Assembly (NCBI GenBank): GCA_024278775.1
Contig: JAJRSP010000001.1
Span: 1 to 9,769, forward strand
DNA: 9,769 nt
Direction: 5' to 3'
Source: Planctomycetota bacterium
Lineage (GTDB): Bacteria; Planctomycetota; Phycisphaerae; UBA1845
Part shown: piece after piece, positions 1 to 6,315 of the stretch
Layout: each line of letters starts with the position of its first letter
How positions within the stretch are numbered: position 1 is the stretch's first letter
Position numbers and translations under genes: made by a program
The notes under the pieces: model-generated
The model's database searches: none
Seen by the model: the letters and a program-made list of their open reading frames with translations, nothing else
Told to the model about the DNA's origin: nothing

Positions 1-173
1 CCATGATCAGCGGGCGCCCCATGACGTTGGCGGTCTTGCTGATTCCGGTTTCTCAAACCCCCGCGCGGACGCGAAGCGGACTGGCCAATGCCCCAACCCT
101 GATCCCGTTGGTTCAGCCCGTTTCTCGGACAGACTCCTAGGGCTGTCGTGAGGGAATGGAGTAGGCCATCCGA

Positions 174-542
174 TTACACTTCGACGATCTGGGCTCTGAG
201 CGGTCCCACCACGCTGACAATTTGGTCGATTTCATCTTGTCCCACGCCCCCCCATGCCAGGGTCTCGACCAGATGGGTGGCCACTTTGTCGAAGTGCATA
301 TCGGTGATCCCCATGCCTTGGTGGGCTTCCTTCATGGGCCTTCCCTCGTAGTGGTTGGGGCCGCCAATCGCCATGGTGATGAAGTCGATCTGGGACTTGG
401 TCTGGGCGTCCATGTCGGTCTTGTCGAAGAAGTTTTTCAAGTCTTTATCGGCCAGAACTCTTGTGTAAAACTCCTTGACAACAGCCTCTACTGCCGCTGC
501 GCCGCCGATTTTATCAAACAATGTCGCGGTAGTTGTCGCCAT
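174..542 (-). CDS. glbN: Group I truncated haemoglobin (trHbN/GlbN-type)
   Basis: A small 2-on-2 haem globin, 122 aa, the usual length for this family. Such proteins bind O2 and often detoxify NO or sense or shuttle small ligands in the cytoplasm. Seen in the sequence: the N-terminal motif LFDKIGG, a B10 tyrosine (Y26) in KEFYTRVL, the glycine-rich segment AIGGPNHYEGR typical of group I, and the proximal F8 histidine (H74) in MKEAHQGM. Aligned by eye with Synechocystis GlbN, the distal pocket has Gln at E7 (Q47) and Gln at E11 (Q51). The E10 histidine used by GlbN for hexacoordination is a serine (S50), so a pentacoordinate, ligand-stabilising pocket is inferred. The ATG is supported by AGGAG at 552-556, 9 nt upstream. 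It is transcribed alone, divergently from hutH. No terminator with a T-run is visible downstream. The family call is secure; the physiological role (NO dioxygenase versus O2 handling) cannot be read from the sequence. Confidence 0.93.
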   Translation of the reverse strand: MATTTATLFDKIGGAAAVEAVVKEFYTRVLADKDLKNFFDKTDMDAQTKSQIDFITMAIGGPNHYEGRPMKEAHQGMGITDMHFDKVATHLVETLAWGGVGQDEIDQIVSVVGPLRAQIVEV

Positions 543-691
543 TCCTCATCACTCCTGGGTCGTATCAAACTCGGATCAATTCGTGGGCATACCGTGCCCC
601 GAATCAAAACTAAGATATCTGCCGGATTCGGCGACACGATAATCAAGCAGCGATAAGATGCGGTTCTGCGAGTTGGATAGCCATATCACGG

Positions 692-720
692 CTGACGAAT
701 GTCCCACAAGCGTATATACT
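692..720 (+). promoter_or_regulatory. Candidate sigma70-type promoter for hutH
   Basis: A -35-like CTGACG (692-697; 4 of 6 to consensus), a 17-nt spacer and a -10-like TATACT (715-720; 5 of 6) lie on the hutH strand. Initiation would fall near 727, only about 2 nt before the in-frame ATG at 729. The box overlaps the longest-frame start at 699, so if the promoter is real the message would be nearly leaderless and start at 729. It is a pattern match only. Confidence 0.33.
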
Positions 721-2303
721 GGGTCGCTATGGGCAGCAAGAACGACAATCCAAACGAGACTTGTTCTCCGCGACCGCAGGCGATCAGGTGCGTTCTGAGC
801 GGTCGGCGGCTGACGCTGGAAGATTTTGATCGACTGTACGACACTCGACTCGATGTGCATATTGATGATGCGGCGTGGCAGCGGGTTGAGTCATCGGCCT
901 CGCGGTGTTTGCGGCTGGCCGACGGTGATAGCCCGGCCTACGGTATCAATACGGGCTTTGGCAAGCTGTGTCGGAAACGCATCGCGGCGAATGATCTTGC
1001 GAAGTTACAACGTAATCTGATCGTGTCTCATGCTGTCGGGGTTGGGAACACTACACCCGACGCGATCGTTCGCCTCATCATGCTCCTGAAAGTACATTCT
1101 CTGACGCATGGTTTCAGCGGAATATCTCGACGGACTTTGGAATGCCTAGTCAGCCTGCTCAATGCGGACGTCCTTCCGCTGATTCCGATGCAGGGTTCGC
1201 TCGGCGCGAGTGGTGACCTGGCACCGCTGGCCCACATGGTGCTCCCGATGATCGCCGAAGGCCGCGTTCGTTGCGACGGTCGCGAACTCGCGGCGGAACA
1301 AGCATTAGAGAAAGCGGGCATCCAACCCATCACGCTCGGTCCCAAGGAAGGCCTGGCCCTCATCAACGGGACGCAGTTCATGGCCGCTCACGCCGTGTCG
1401 ATCGCGATTCGCACGCGGCGGCTTGTCAAACACGCCGATGTCATTGCCGCGATGTCGCTGGACGGCATGGCCGGTAGCTTGCAGCCCTTTGACGAGCGTT
1501 TGAACGCGCTGCGTCCTCATCCCGGTGCGGTCGAAGTCGCAGAAAACATCCGGCGGCTCATGGCCGAGAGCGACATTCTTGCATCCCACGAAAACTGTGA
1601 TCGCGTCCAAGATCCCTATTCCCTGCGATGTGTGCCGCAGGTTCATGGTGCCTCTCGTGACGCCCTGCGACATGCGGCCGACGTGATCGAAACGGAGATC
1701 AATTCAGTCACGGATAACCCATTGATCCTGGACGATCAGACGGTGATTAGCGGTGGGCTGTTTCATGGGCAGCCGTTGGCACTGGTGCTGGACTATCTGG
1801 CGATCGCCCTGGCCGAGCTGGCATCAATTAGCGAGCGACGGACGTTTTTGCTGTTGAGCGGCGTTGCAGAGCTTCCGGAGTTACTCCTCAAGGACACCGG
1901 GGTCAGCAGCGGGTTGATGATACCGCAGTACACCTCCGCCGCCCTGGTCAGCGAGAACAAAGGGCTTTGTACACCGGCGTCCGTGGATTCGATTCCCACG
2001 TCGCTCGGGCAGGAGGACCATGTGAGCATGGGGGCACGGGCGGCCGTCAAGTGTATGACGGTTCTCGAAAACACGGAGACGGTCCTGGCCATCGAGCAAA
2101 TGTGCGCGGCGCAGGCGTTGGATTTTCGCAAGCCGCTTCTTTCAGGCACTGGGGCGCGAGTGGCTCACGATGCCGTGCGTACAGTAATCGACCATGCAGA
2201 AGAAGACCGGCTTTACGGGGAAGACATCCAACGGTCGCTCTGCCTGCTTCGGTCTAGTGCGGTCTTGGATTCTGTGGAGCGTGCCGTCGGCGCGATTCGC
2301 TGA
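699..2303 (+). CDS. hutH: Histidine ammonia-lyase (histidase)
   Basis: Catalyses non-oxidative deamination of L-histidine to urocanate and ammonia, the first step of the Hut pathway, in the cytoplasm. The longest frame is 534 aa; family members are about 500-515 aa. Seen: the MIO-forming Ala-Ser-Gly triad within GSLGASGDLAPLAH (A170-S171-G172), the catalytic tyrosine in AYGINTGFG (Y81), the histidine in IVSHAVG (H111, equivalent to P. putida H83, which marks histidase rather than Phe/Tyr lyases), NGTQ, QDPYSLRC, SVTDNPL, and the active-site glutamate in VSENK (E419, equivalent to P. putida E414). Family similarity begins near residue 33. The start is uncertain: neither ATG 699 nor ATG 729 has a Shine-Dalgarno sequence, and a promoter-like element would favour 729 (524 aa). 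No hutU, hutI or hutG is in the window, so it is an orphan here. mogA follows after 31 nt and may be cotranscribed. Confidence 0.93.
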   Translation: MSHKRIYWVAMGSKNDNPNETCSPRPQAIRCVLSGRRLTLEDFDRLYDTRLDVHIDDAAWQRVESSASRCLRLADGDSPAYGINTGFGKLCRKRIAANDLAKLQRNLIVSHAVGVGNTTPDAIVRLIMLLKVHSLTHGFSGISRRTLECLVSLLNADVLPLIPMQGSLGASGDLAPLAHMVLPMIAEGRVRCDGRELAAEQALEKAGIQPITLGPKEGLALINGTQFMAAHAVSIAIRTRRLVKHADVIAAMSLDGMAGSLQPFDERLNALRPHPGAVEVAENIRRLMAESDILASHENCDRVQDPYSLRCVPQVHGASRDALRHAADVIETEINSVTDNPLILDDQTVISGGLFHGQPLALVLDYLAIALAELASISERRTFLLLSGVAELPELLLKDTGVSSGLMIPQYTSAALVSENKGLCTPASVDSIPTSLGQEDHVSMGARAAVKCMTVLENTETVLAIEQMCAAQALDFRKPLLSGTGARVAHDAVRTVIDHAEEDRLYGEDIQRSLCLLRSSAVLDSVERAVGAIR

Positions 2304-2334
2304 CTCCTTTACGGCTTACATTGAGAGATTCATC

Positions 2335-2877
2335 TTGACTGACACGGCTCCCCTTATCATCGGCATCCTCACCGTATCTGATCGTGCCAGCCGTGGTGAA
2401 TATGAGGATCGCGGCGGCCCGGCGATTCACGCCTACCTGGAAGGGGTGCTTACGTGCGTGTGGAACCCCGTCGCCGCCATGGTGGCAGATGAGGTGGATC
2501 TCATTGCAGAGACCATTTCCCGAATGTGTGATCGCGACGCGTGCAGCCTGGTGATTACCACCGGCGGAACCGGTCCCGCACGGCGAGACGTCACACCGGA
2601 GGCGACTGAGCGGGTTTGCGAAAAGTTGCTGCCCGGCTTCGGCGAGCGTATGCGGGCTTTCTCAGTCGACAACGTCCCGACGGCGATCCTGTCTCGTCAA
2701 ATCGCCGGCATTCGTGCTCGGTCTCTGGTGCTCAACCTGCCGGGAAACCCACGGGCCATCGCGGAATGTCTGGATGCGGTGTTCCCGGCCATCCCGGACT
2801 GTGTCGATCTCATCGGAGGCCCCCTCATCACGACAAACGATTCCCGATTCGTTCCGTATCGTCGGCAGGGGGCTTGA
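2335..2877 (+). CDS. mogA: Molybdopterin adenylyltransferase MogA
   Basis: Adenylylates molybdopterin (MPT to MPT-AMP) to prepare it for molybdate insertion during molybdenum cofactor synthesis in the cytoplasm. As annotated it is 180 aa. Seen: VSDRASRGEYEDRGGP near the start, TTGGTGPARRDVTPEA (residues about 75-90, containing the aspartate equivalent to E. coli MogA D82), PGFGERMR, VPTAILSRQ, and the LNLPGNPRAI loop (about 134-142). The match to E. coli MogA, including GPARRDVTP and VPTAILSRQ, favours MogA over MoaB. No ATG fits: the in-frame ATG at 2194 lies inside hutH and would add 47 residues unlike the family. I chose TTG 2335, preceded by GAGAG (2323-2327) at 7 nt. Two tandem stops, TGA and TAG, end the gene. 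It lies 31 nt after hutH; no molybdoenzyme or other Moco gene is visible, so the pairing looks incidental. Confidence 0.9.
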   Translation: MTDTAPLIIGILTVSDRASRGEYEDRGGPAIHAYLEGVLTCVWNPVAAMVADEVDLIAETISRMCDRDACSLVITTGGTGPARRDVTPEATERVCEKLLPGFGERMRAFSVDNVPTAILSRQIAGIRARSLVLNLPGNPRAIAECLDAVFPAIPDCVDLIGGPLITTNDSRFVPYRRQGA

Positions 2878-2940
2878 TAGTGTTTCGGACCGTGTGTGGC
2901 CGCTTCATGGCGTTGCGGATCGGATGCGCTCGGCTATGAT

Positions 2941-2980
2941 ACCCGGCTCGCTTCGAAAAGGTGTGCGTTCCGGAGCGGGT
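2941..2980 (+). repeat. Imperfect inverted repeat downstream of mogA
   Basis: ACCCG plus CTC (2941-2945 and 2947-2949) pairs with GAG plus CGGGT (2973-2980), with a single bulged G at 2946 and a 23-nt loop. There is no T-run after it, so it is not a standard intrinsic terminator. It lies in the non-coding gap of about 210 nt between mogA and the next gene. In the same gap a weak promoter-like pair, TTGGTG (2991-2996) and TATCTT (3015-3020) with an 18-nt spacer, could serve the downstream gene. Confidence 0.25.
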
Positions 2981-3090
2981 GGACAGTGTGTTGGTGATAT
3001 GGTGAACCCGAGCGTATCTTATTTTGGTGGTATCATGGGTGGCGTGGGATTGACGTCTCTGCCGCTGTGGTTTTCGAGAAGAGGTTGTTG

Positions 3091-4167
3091 ATGGACGCAT
3101 TGATCAAAAAGGTATTAGTCGTTGGGATTGGCAAGGTCGGCTCGCTCGTCGGAACGATTCTCCATGAAGCCGGCTTTGCGGTGACTGGCTTGGATGCCGC
3201 CACACGAAAAGGATTGCCATATCAGGTCGACACCGCGGACGTGACTGATGAACAAGCGGTTCGGGCACAGCTCTCGAAGGTCGATGCCGTCGTGTCGTGC
3301 CTGCCGTATCACCTCAACCTGACCATTGCCAAGTCGGCACATGCGCTGGGCGTTCACTATTTCGACCTGACCGAAGATGTACCCACCACACAGGCGATTC
3401 GCGAAATGAGCGCTTCGGGCAAAAGCGTGATGGCCCCGCAGTGTGGGTTGGCCCCGGGCTTTATCGGTATCGTAGGCGCCTCGCTTACCACGGGGTTTGA
3501 ATCGCTTCGCAGCATCGAGCTTCGTGTCGGCGCGTTGCCTCAGCACCCGCGCGGTCTCCTCGGGTACGCGTTCAATTGGTCGGCTGAGGGCGTGGTGAAC
3601 GAATACCTGAACGAGTGCGAGGTCATTGGTAACAGCGAAGCCAAGTGGGTGCAGCCGATGTCCCAGCTTGAGACGATTGTCATCAATGGCCTGCAACTGG
3701 AGGCGTTCACGACCTCCGGTGGGCTCGGCACGATGTGCGAAACCTTTGCGGGTCGCGTGAAGGAACTCAACTACAAGACGATGCGCTACCCCGGACATTG
3801 CCGTTTGATGAAGTTCTTCTTTAGCGAGCTTCATATGAGTGATGACCGCGAGCAGGCCGGGCAAATCCTGGTCAACGCCAAGCCGCCGGTCAATGAGGAT
3901 GTCGTCTACGTCCACGCAGCCGTAGAGGGCCAAAAACAGGGCCAGCTATTCCGAGAGGAGTTCGTGAAGGCGTATTACCCGATCGAAATCGCCGGACAGA
4001 TGTGGCGTGCCATTTCCTGGACGACGGCTGCCTCCGTCAGCGCCGTTGTGGAGATGGTGTCGAGCGGTGCTCTGGCCTCTTCCGGTTTTCTCAAGCAGGA
4101 GGAAATTCCCTTCTCAGACTACCTCAAGACCAAGAGCGGCTCGCTCTACGAGCAGCACGCAGGCTGA
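3091..4167 (+). CDS. Saccharopine dehydrogenase family oxidoreductase, lysine 6-dehydrogenase-like
   Basis: An NAD(P)-dependent dehydrogenase of the saccharopine dehydrogenase/lysine 6-dehydrogenase superfamily, 358 aa, cytoplasmic. Seen: an N-terminal Rossmann fold starting VLVVGIGKVGS (GxGxxG at 12-17), the strand VDAVVSCLPYHLN (about 64-76), the family motif CGLAPGF (118-124), then the C-terminal catalytic-type domain with AFTTSGGLGTMCE (205-217) and NYKTMRYPGH (227-236). The last two motifs resemble Geobacillus lysine 6-dehydrogenase (AFHTSGGT and EYKTIRYRGH), which oxidises the lysine epsilon-amino group to a semialdehyde. The substrate remains uncertain: saccharopine reductase or carboxynorspermidine dehydrogenase relatives share this fold. 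ATG 3091 is chosen because AGAAGAGG ends at 3084, 6 nt upstream; a GTG at 3067 would add 8 residues and overrun that site. It appears monocistronic, with a terminator-like hairpin 30 nt after the stop. No lysine-pathway partner is in the window. Confidence 0.82.
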   Translation: MDALIKKVLVVGIGKVGSLVGTILHEAGFAVTGLDAATRKGLPYQVDTADVTDEQAVRAQLSKVDAVVSCLPYHLNLTIAKSAHALGVHYFDLTEDVPTTQAIREMSASGKSVMAPQCGLAPGFIGIVGASLTTGFESLRSIELRVGALPQHPRGLLGYAFNWSAEGVVNEYLNECEVIGNSEAKWVQPMSQLETIVINGLQLEAFTTSGGLGTMCETFAGRVKELNYKTMRYPGHCRLMKFFFSELHMSDDREQAGQILVNAKPPVNEDVVYVHAAVEGQKQGQLFREEFVKAYYPIEIAGQMWRAISWTTAASVSAVVEMVSSGALASSGFLKQEEIPFSDYLKTKSGSLYEQHAG

Positions 4168-4197
4168 AGCTGGTCAAGTCGGACTCACATGGGCAAT

Positions 4198-4219
4198 CGG
4201 GTTCATCCCGTTTTTTCTT
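4198..4219 (+). terminator. Candidate intrinsic terminator
   Basis: A compact hairpin, CGGG (4198-4201), loop TTCAT, CCCG (4207-4210), is followed directly by TTTTTTCTT. It lies 30 nt after the stop of the dehydrogenase gene. The stem is only 4 GC pairs, so termination may be partial. The T-run merges into the -35 element of the next promoter. Confidence 0.5.
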
Positions 4220-4246
4220 GACGCCTGCGTGACGTGCGGCTAAAAC
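4218..4246 (+). promoter_or_regulatory. Candidate sigma70-type promoter of the lipid-transport operon
   Basis: TTGACG (4218-4223; 5 of 6 to consensus), an exact 17-nt spacer and TAAAAC (4241-4246; 4 of 6). Initiation would fall near 4253, giving a leader of about 98 nt before the ATG at 4351. The leader contains a perfect 5-bp hairpin, CGCCG-CAT-CGGCG (4276-4288). Its placement directly after a terminator and before a four-gene operon supports it; it is still only a pattern match. Confidence 0.45.
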
Positions 4247-4350
4247 CGAGCCTCATGACGGCGAGGGTCTGATGTCGCCGCATCGGCGGGGTGCGTCGCA
4301 CGGAAGCGCTGCGCCGAACAACAAACGCCAAACAAGGCACGTTCATACGC

Positions 4351-5484
4351 ATGGAAGCGCCTCATCAGATTTCCGTCACGCGACCCGAGCACGGCAGCCT
4401 GCGGATTCGACTAGCTGGTAGCTGGAAATTGCACCATGGGCTACCGTCGACGGAGGCGGTTCGTCGCCAACTGGCAGCGCAACCCACACTCGAACGGGTT
4501 TCCTTCGACACTGCCGACATGACCGAGTGGGATTCCGGTCTGCTCATTTTTCTGCGTAGCGTTATGGAAGGATGTCGGCTCCGGAGTGTGGAAGCCGATC
4601 GAACGGGACTGCCGAGCGGCGTATGCCGCCTGTTGGATCTCGCGGCGGCCGTCCCCGAAGCGGAGGGTACACGCCCCCCCCAACCTCGACTTCCGTTGGT
4701 AACCCGGGTTGGACAAGCGTTCCTTTCTCAGGTGGACGGCGGTCGTCATGTGGTCGAGTTTGTCGGCAGTACCTGCCTGGCCGTTGCGAAATTCTGCGCG
4801 GGCCGCGCACGATATCGAGCCTGTGACCTCTGGCTCACCACGCAGCACTGTGGAGCCACGGCTCTTCCGATTGTCTCTCTGATTGCCATCCTGATTGGGT
4901 TGATTATGGCGTTTGTCGGTGCCATTCAACTGAGACCGTTTGGAGCGCAGATATACGTGGCCGATTTGGTCGGGCTTGCGGTTGCCCGAGAAATGGCCCC
5001 CATGATGACGGCGATCATCATGGCCGGTCGCACGGGGGCGGCGTTTTCGGCTCAGCTTGGCACCATGATGGTCAACGAGGAAATTGACGCGCTCGAAACG
5101 CTGGGTATTTCTCCGACCGAGTTTCTGGTGCTACCACGGGTACTGGCGCTGACGCTGATGATGCCGTTGCTATGTCTCTATGCAGATCTAATGGGTATGC
5201 TCGGCGGTGCCGTCGTGGGCGTGTTCATGCTGGACTTGGCTCCGTCGCAATACATCGAGGAGACCATGTTGGCCGTTCGCGTGTCGGATCTGTTACAGGG
5301 CGTGATTAAGAGCGTTGCCTTCGGTGTGATTGTGGCGTTGTCCGGGTGTTTGCGTGGGATGCAGTGCGGACGGAGTTCGGAAGCGGTAGGCTCAGCCACG
5401 ACTTCCGCAGTTGTGACGGCCATCGTGTGGATTATCGTCGCAGACGCCATCTTTGCCGTGGTGTTCAACGTGTTGGGTATGTAG
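4351..5484 (+). CDS. mlaE: MlaE-family lipid ABC transporter permease with N-terminal STAS domain
   Basis: Inner-membrane permease of an MCE-type phospholipid transporter, 377 aa, longer than E. coli MlaE (about 260 aa) because a STAS/MlaB-like domain is fused in front. Seen: the N-terminal domain at residues about 8-100, with alternating strands and the STAS-like motif MTEWDSGLLIFL (D61-S62 at the usual anti-sigma-antagonist site); a proline-rich linker (about 105-120); then the MlaE domain with several hydrophobic helices from about residue 170 (PIVSLIAILIGLIMAF) to the C-terminus. The conserved cytoplasmic coupling stretch GRTGAAFSAQLGTM and NEEIDALETLGI (about 226-252) contacts the ATPase in the family. 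ATG 4351 is chosen because the STAS domain begins soon after; the GTG at 4291 would add 20 poorly conserved residues, and neither start has a strong Shine-Dalgarno sequence. An eight-C run (4674-4681) lies in the linker. It is the first gene of the operon, 19 nt before the ATPase. Confidence 0.9.
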   Translation: MEAPHQISVTRPEHGSLRIRLAGSWKLHHGLPSTEAVRRQLAAQPTLERVSFDTADMTEWDSGLLIFLRSVMEGCRLRSVEADRTGLPSGVCRLLDLAAAVPEAEGTRPPQPRLPLVTRVGQAFLSQVDGGRHVVEFVGSTCLAVAKFCAGRARYRACDLWLTTQHCGATALPIVSLIAILIGLIMAFVGAIQLRPFGAQIYVADLVGLAVAREMAPMMTAIIMAGRTGAAFSAQLGTMMVNEEIDALETLGISPTEFLVLPRVLALTLMMPLLCLYADLMGMLGGAVVGVFMLDLAPSQYIEETMLAVRVSDLLQGVIKSVAFGVIVALSGCLRGMQCGRSSEAVGSATTSAVVTAIVWIIVADAIFAVVFNVLGM

Positions 5485-5503
5485 CGGGATTGATGTATTC
5501 TCC

Positions 5504-6274
5504 ATGATCGAAGCCAACCCCCACATCACGGTCAGGTCGCTGACGATGGCCTATGGTGATTTCGTGATTCAACGTGATGTCAACTTTCACGTGAACCGGG
5601 GAGAGGTTTTCGTGATCATGGGCGGAAGCGGCTGCGGTAAAACCACGCTCCTGCGACACCTGATCGGGCTAAAACGCCCTACCTCGGGAACAATCTATTT
5701 TGGACAGGACGATTTTTGGGCTGCTGAACCTGCCACGAGAGAGCGCATGATGCGTCGGTTCGGCGTGCTCTATCAGAACGGTGCCTTGTGGAGTTCCATG
5801 ACCCTGGCGGAGAATATCGCCGTCCCGCTTCAGGAATACACCGACCTGACCCCGGCAGACATCCGAGAGGTGGCGTCGTTGAAACTGGCGCTGGTGGGCA
5901 TGGCGGGCTATGAAGATTTTTACCCCTCCGAAATCAGCGGGGGAATGCGAAAACGTGCTGGTTTGGCTCGGGCGATGGCGTTGGACCCGGAAATTCTCTT
6001 TTTTGATGAACCATCAGCCGGACTCGACCCGATCAGTTCACGGCGGCTTGATGATTTGATCTTGCAGTTGCGAGATGCGCTTGGATCGACCATCGTGGTC
6101 GTATCTCATGAGTTGGCTAGTATTTTTGCGATAGCTGATTCGGCCGTGTTCCTTGATGCCGAGGAGCGGACGCTGATCGCACACGGGAACCCGAAGGTCT
6201 TGCTTAAGGAATCTACGGATTCACGAGTGATCACTTTTTTGACGCGCGGTGCCCCGGATAATCAAAAGGCATAA
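5504..6274 (+). CDS. mlaF: MlaF-family ABC transporter ATP-binding protein
   Basis: Cytoplasmic ATPase subunit that drives the MCE lipid transporter together with the upstream permease; 256 aa, about the length of E. coli MlaF. Seen: Walker A GGSGCGKTT (residues 40-48), Q-loop glutamine in LYQNGALWSSMT (Q91), the ABC signature in the MlaF-specific form ISGGMRKRAGLARA (144-157), Walker B ILFFDEP (164-170), D-loop SAGLDP, and the switch histidine in VVSHEL (H202). GALWSSMTLAENIAVPL corresponds to the MlaF region following the Q-loop. ATG 5504 gives a normal N-terminus; no clear Shine-Dalgarno sequence precedes it, which suggests translational coupling to the permease stop 19 nt upstream. The MCE-protein gene follows after 41 nt. 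All catalytic motifs are intact, so the subunit should be active. Confidence 0.94.
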   Translation: MIEANPHITVRSLTMAYGDFVIQRDVNFHVNRGEVFVIMGGSGCGKTTLLRHLIGLKRPTSGTIYFGQDDFWAAEPATRERMMRRFGVLYQNGALWSSMTLAENIAVPLQEYTDLTPADIREVASLKLALVGMAGYEDFYPSEISGGMRKRAGLARAMALDPEILFFDEPSAGLDPISSRRLDDLILQLRDALGSTIVVVSHELASIFAIADSAVFLDAEERTLIAHGNPKVLLKESTDSRVITFLTRGAPDNQKA

Positions 6275-6305
6275 GGTGAGGCGCGAGGCCCACGAGTTCT
6301 GCAAC

Positions 6306-6310
6306 AGGAG
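6306..6310 (+). promoter_or_regulatory. Shine-Dalgarno site fixing the MCE-protein start
   Basis: AGGAG ends at 6310, 5 nt before ATG 6316. The alternative in-frame GTG at 6310 overlaps this site and so cannot use it, which settles the start at 6316. Confidence 0.65.
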
Positions 6311-6315
6311 TGCCC

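Noticed and set aside
1..173. Short open frame at 3-140 (+) and a possible minus-strand start near 20-22 running off the left edge
   Set aside because: The plus frame is 45 codons with proline/threonine-rich sequence that I cannot relate to any family and has no ribosome site. The minus frame would show only about 7 residues. A loose inverted repeat (CAGCCC 114-119, GGGCTG 140-145) has a 20-nt loop and no T-run, so I do not call a terminator for the globin gene.
222..656. Plus-strand open frame of 144 codons across the globin gene
   Set aside because: It is antisense to a well-supported globin with its own ribosome site, and the translation matches nothing I recognise.
2878..3090. Lysine riboswitch upstream of the lysine dehydrogenase-like gene
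   Set aside because: The gap has one bulged inverted repeat but not the multi-helix junction, loop E-like motif or terminator expected of a lysine riboswitch.
3115..3933. Long (272-codon) open frame antisense to the dehydrogenase gene
   Set aside because: It mirrors a strongly conserved gene, its translation is rich in Arg/His/Gln with no recognisable motif, and it has no supporting ribosome site. It is a codon-bias shadow.
4291..4350. N-terminal extension of the permease from GTG 4291
   Set aside because: The 20 added residues are Arg/Thr-rich, lack a signal or domain feature, and no ribosome site precedes the GTG.
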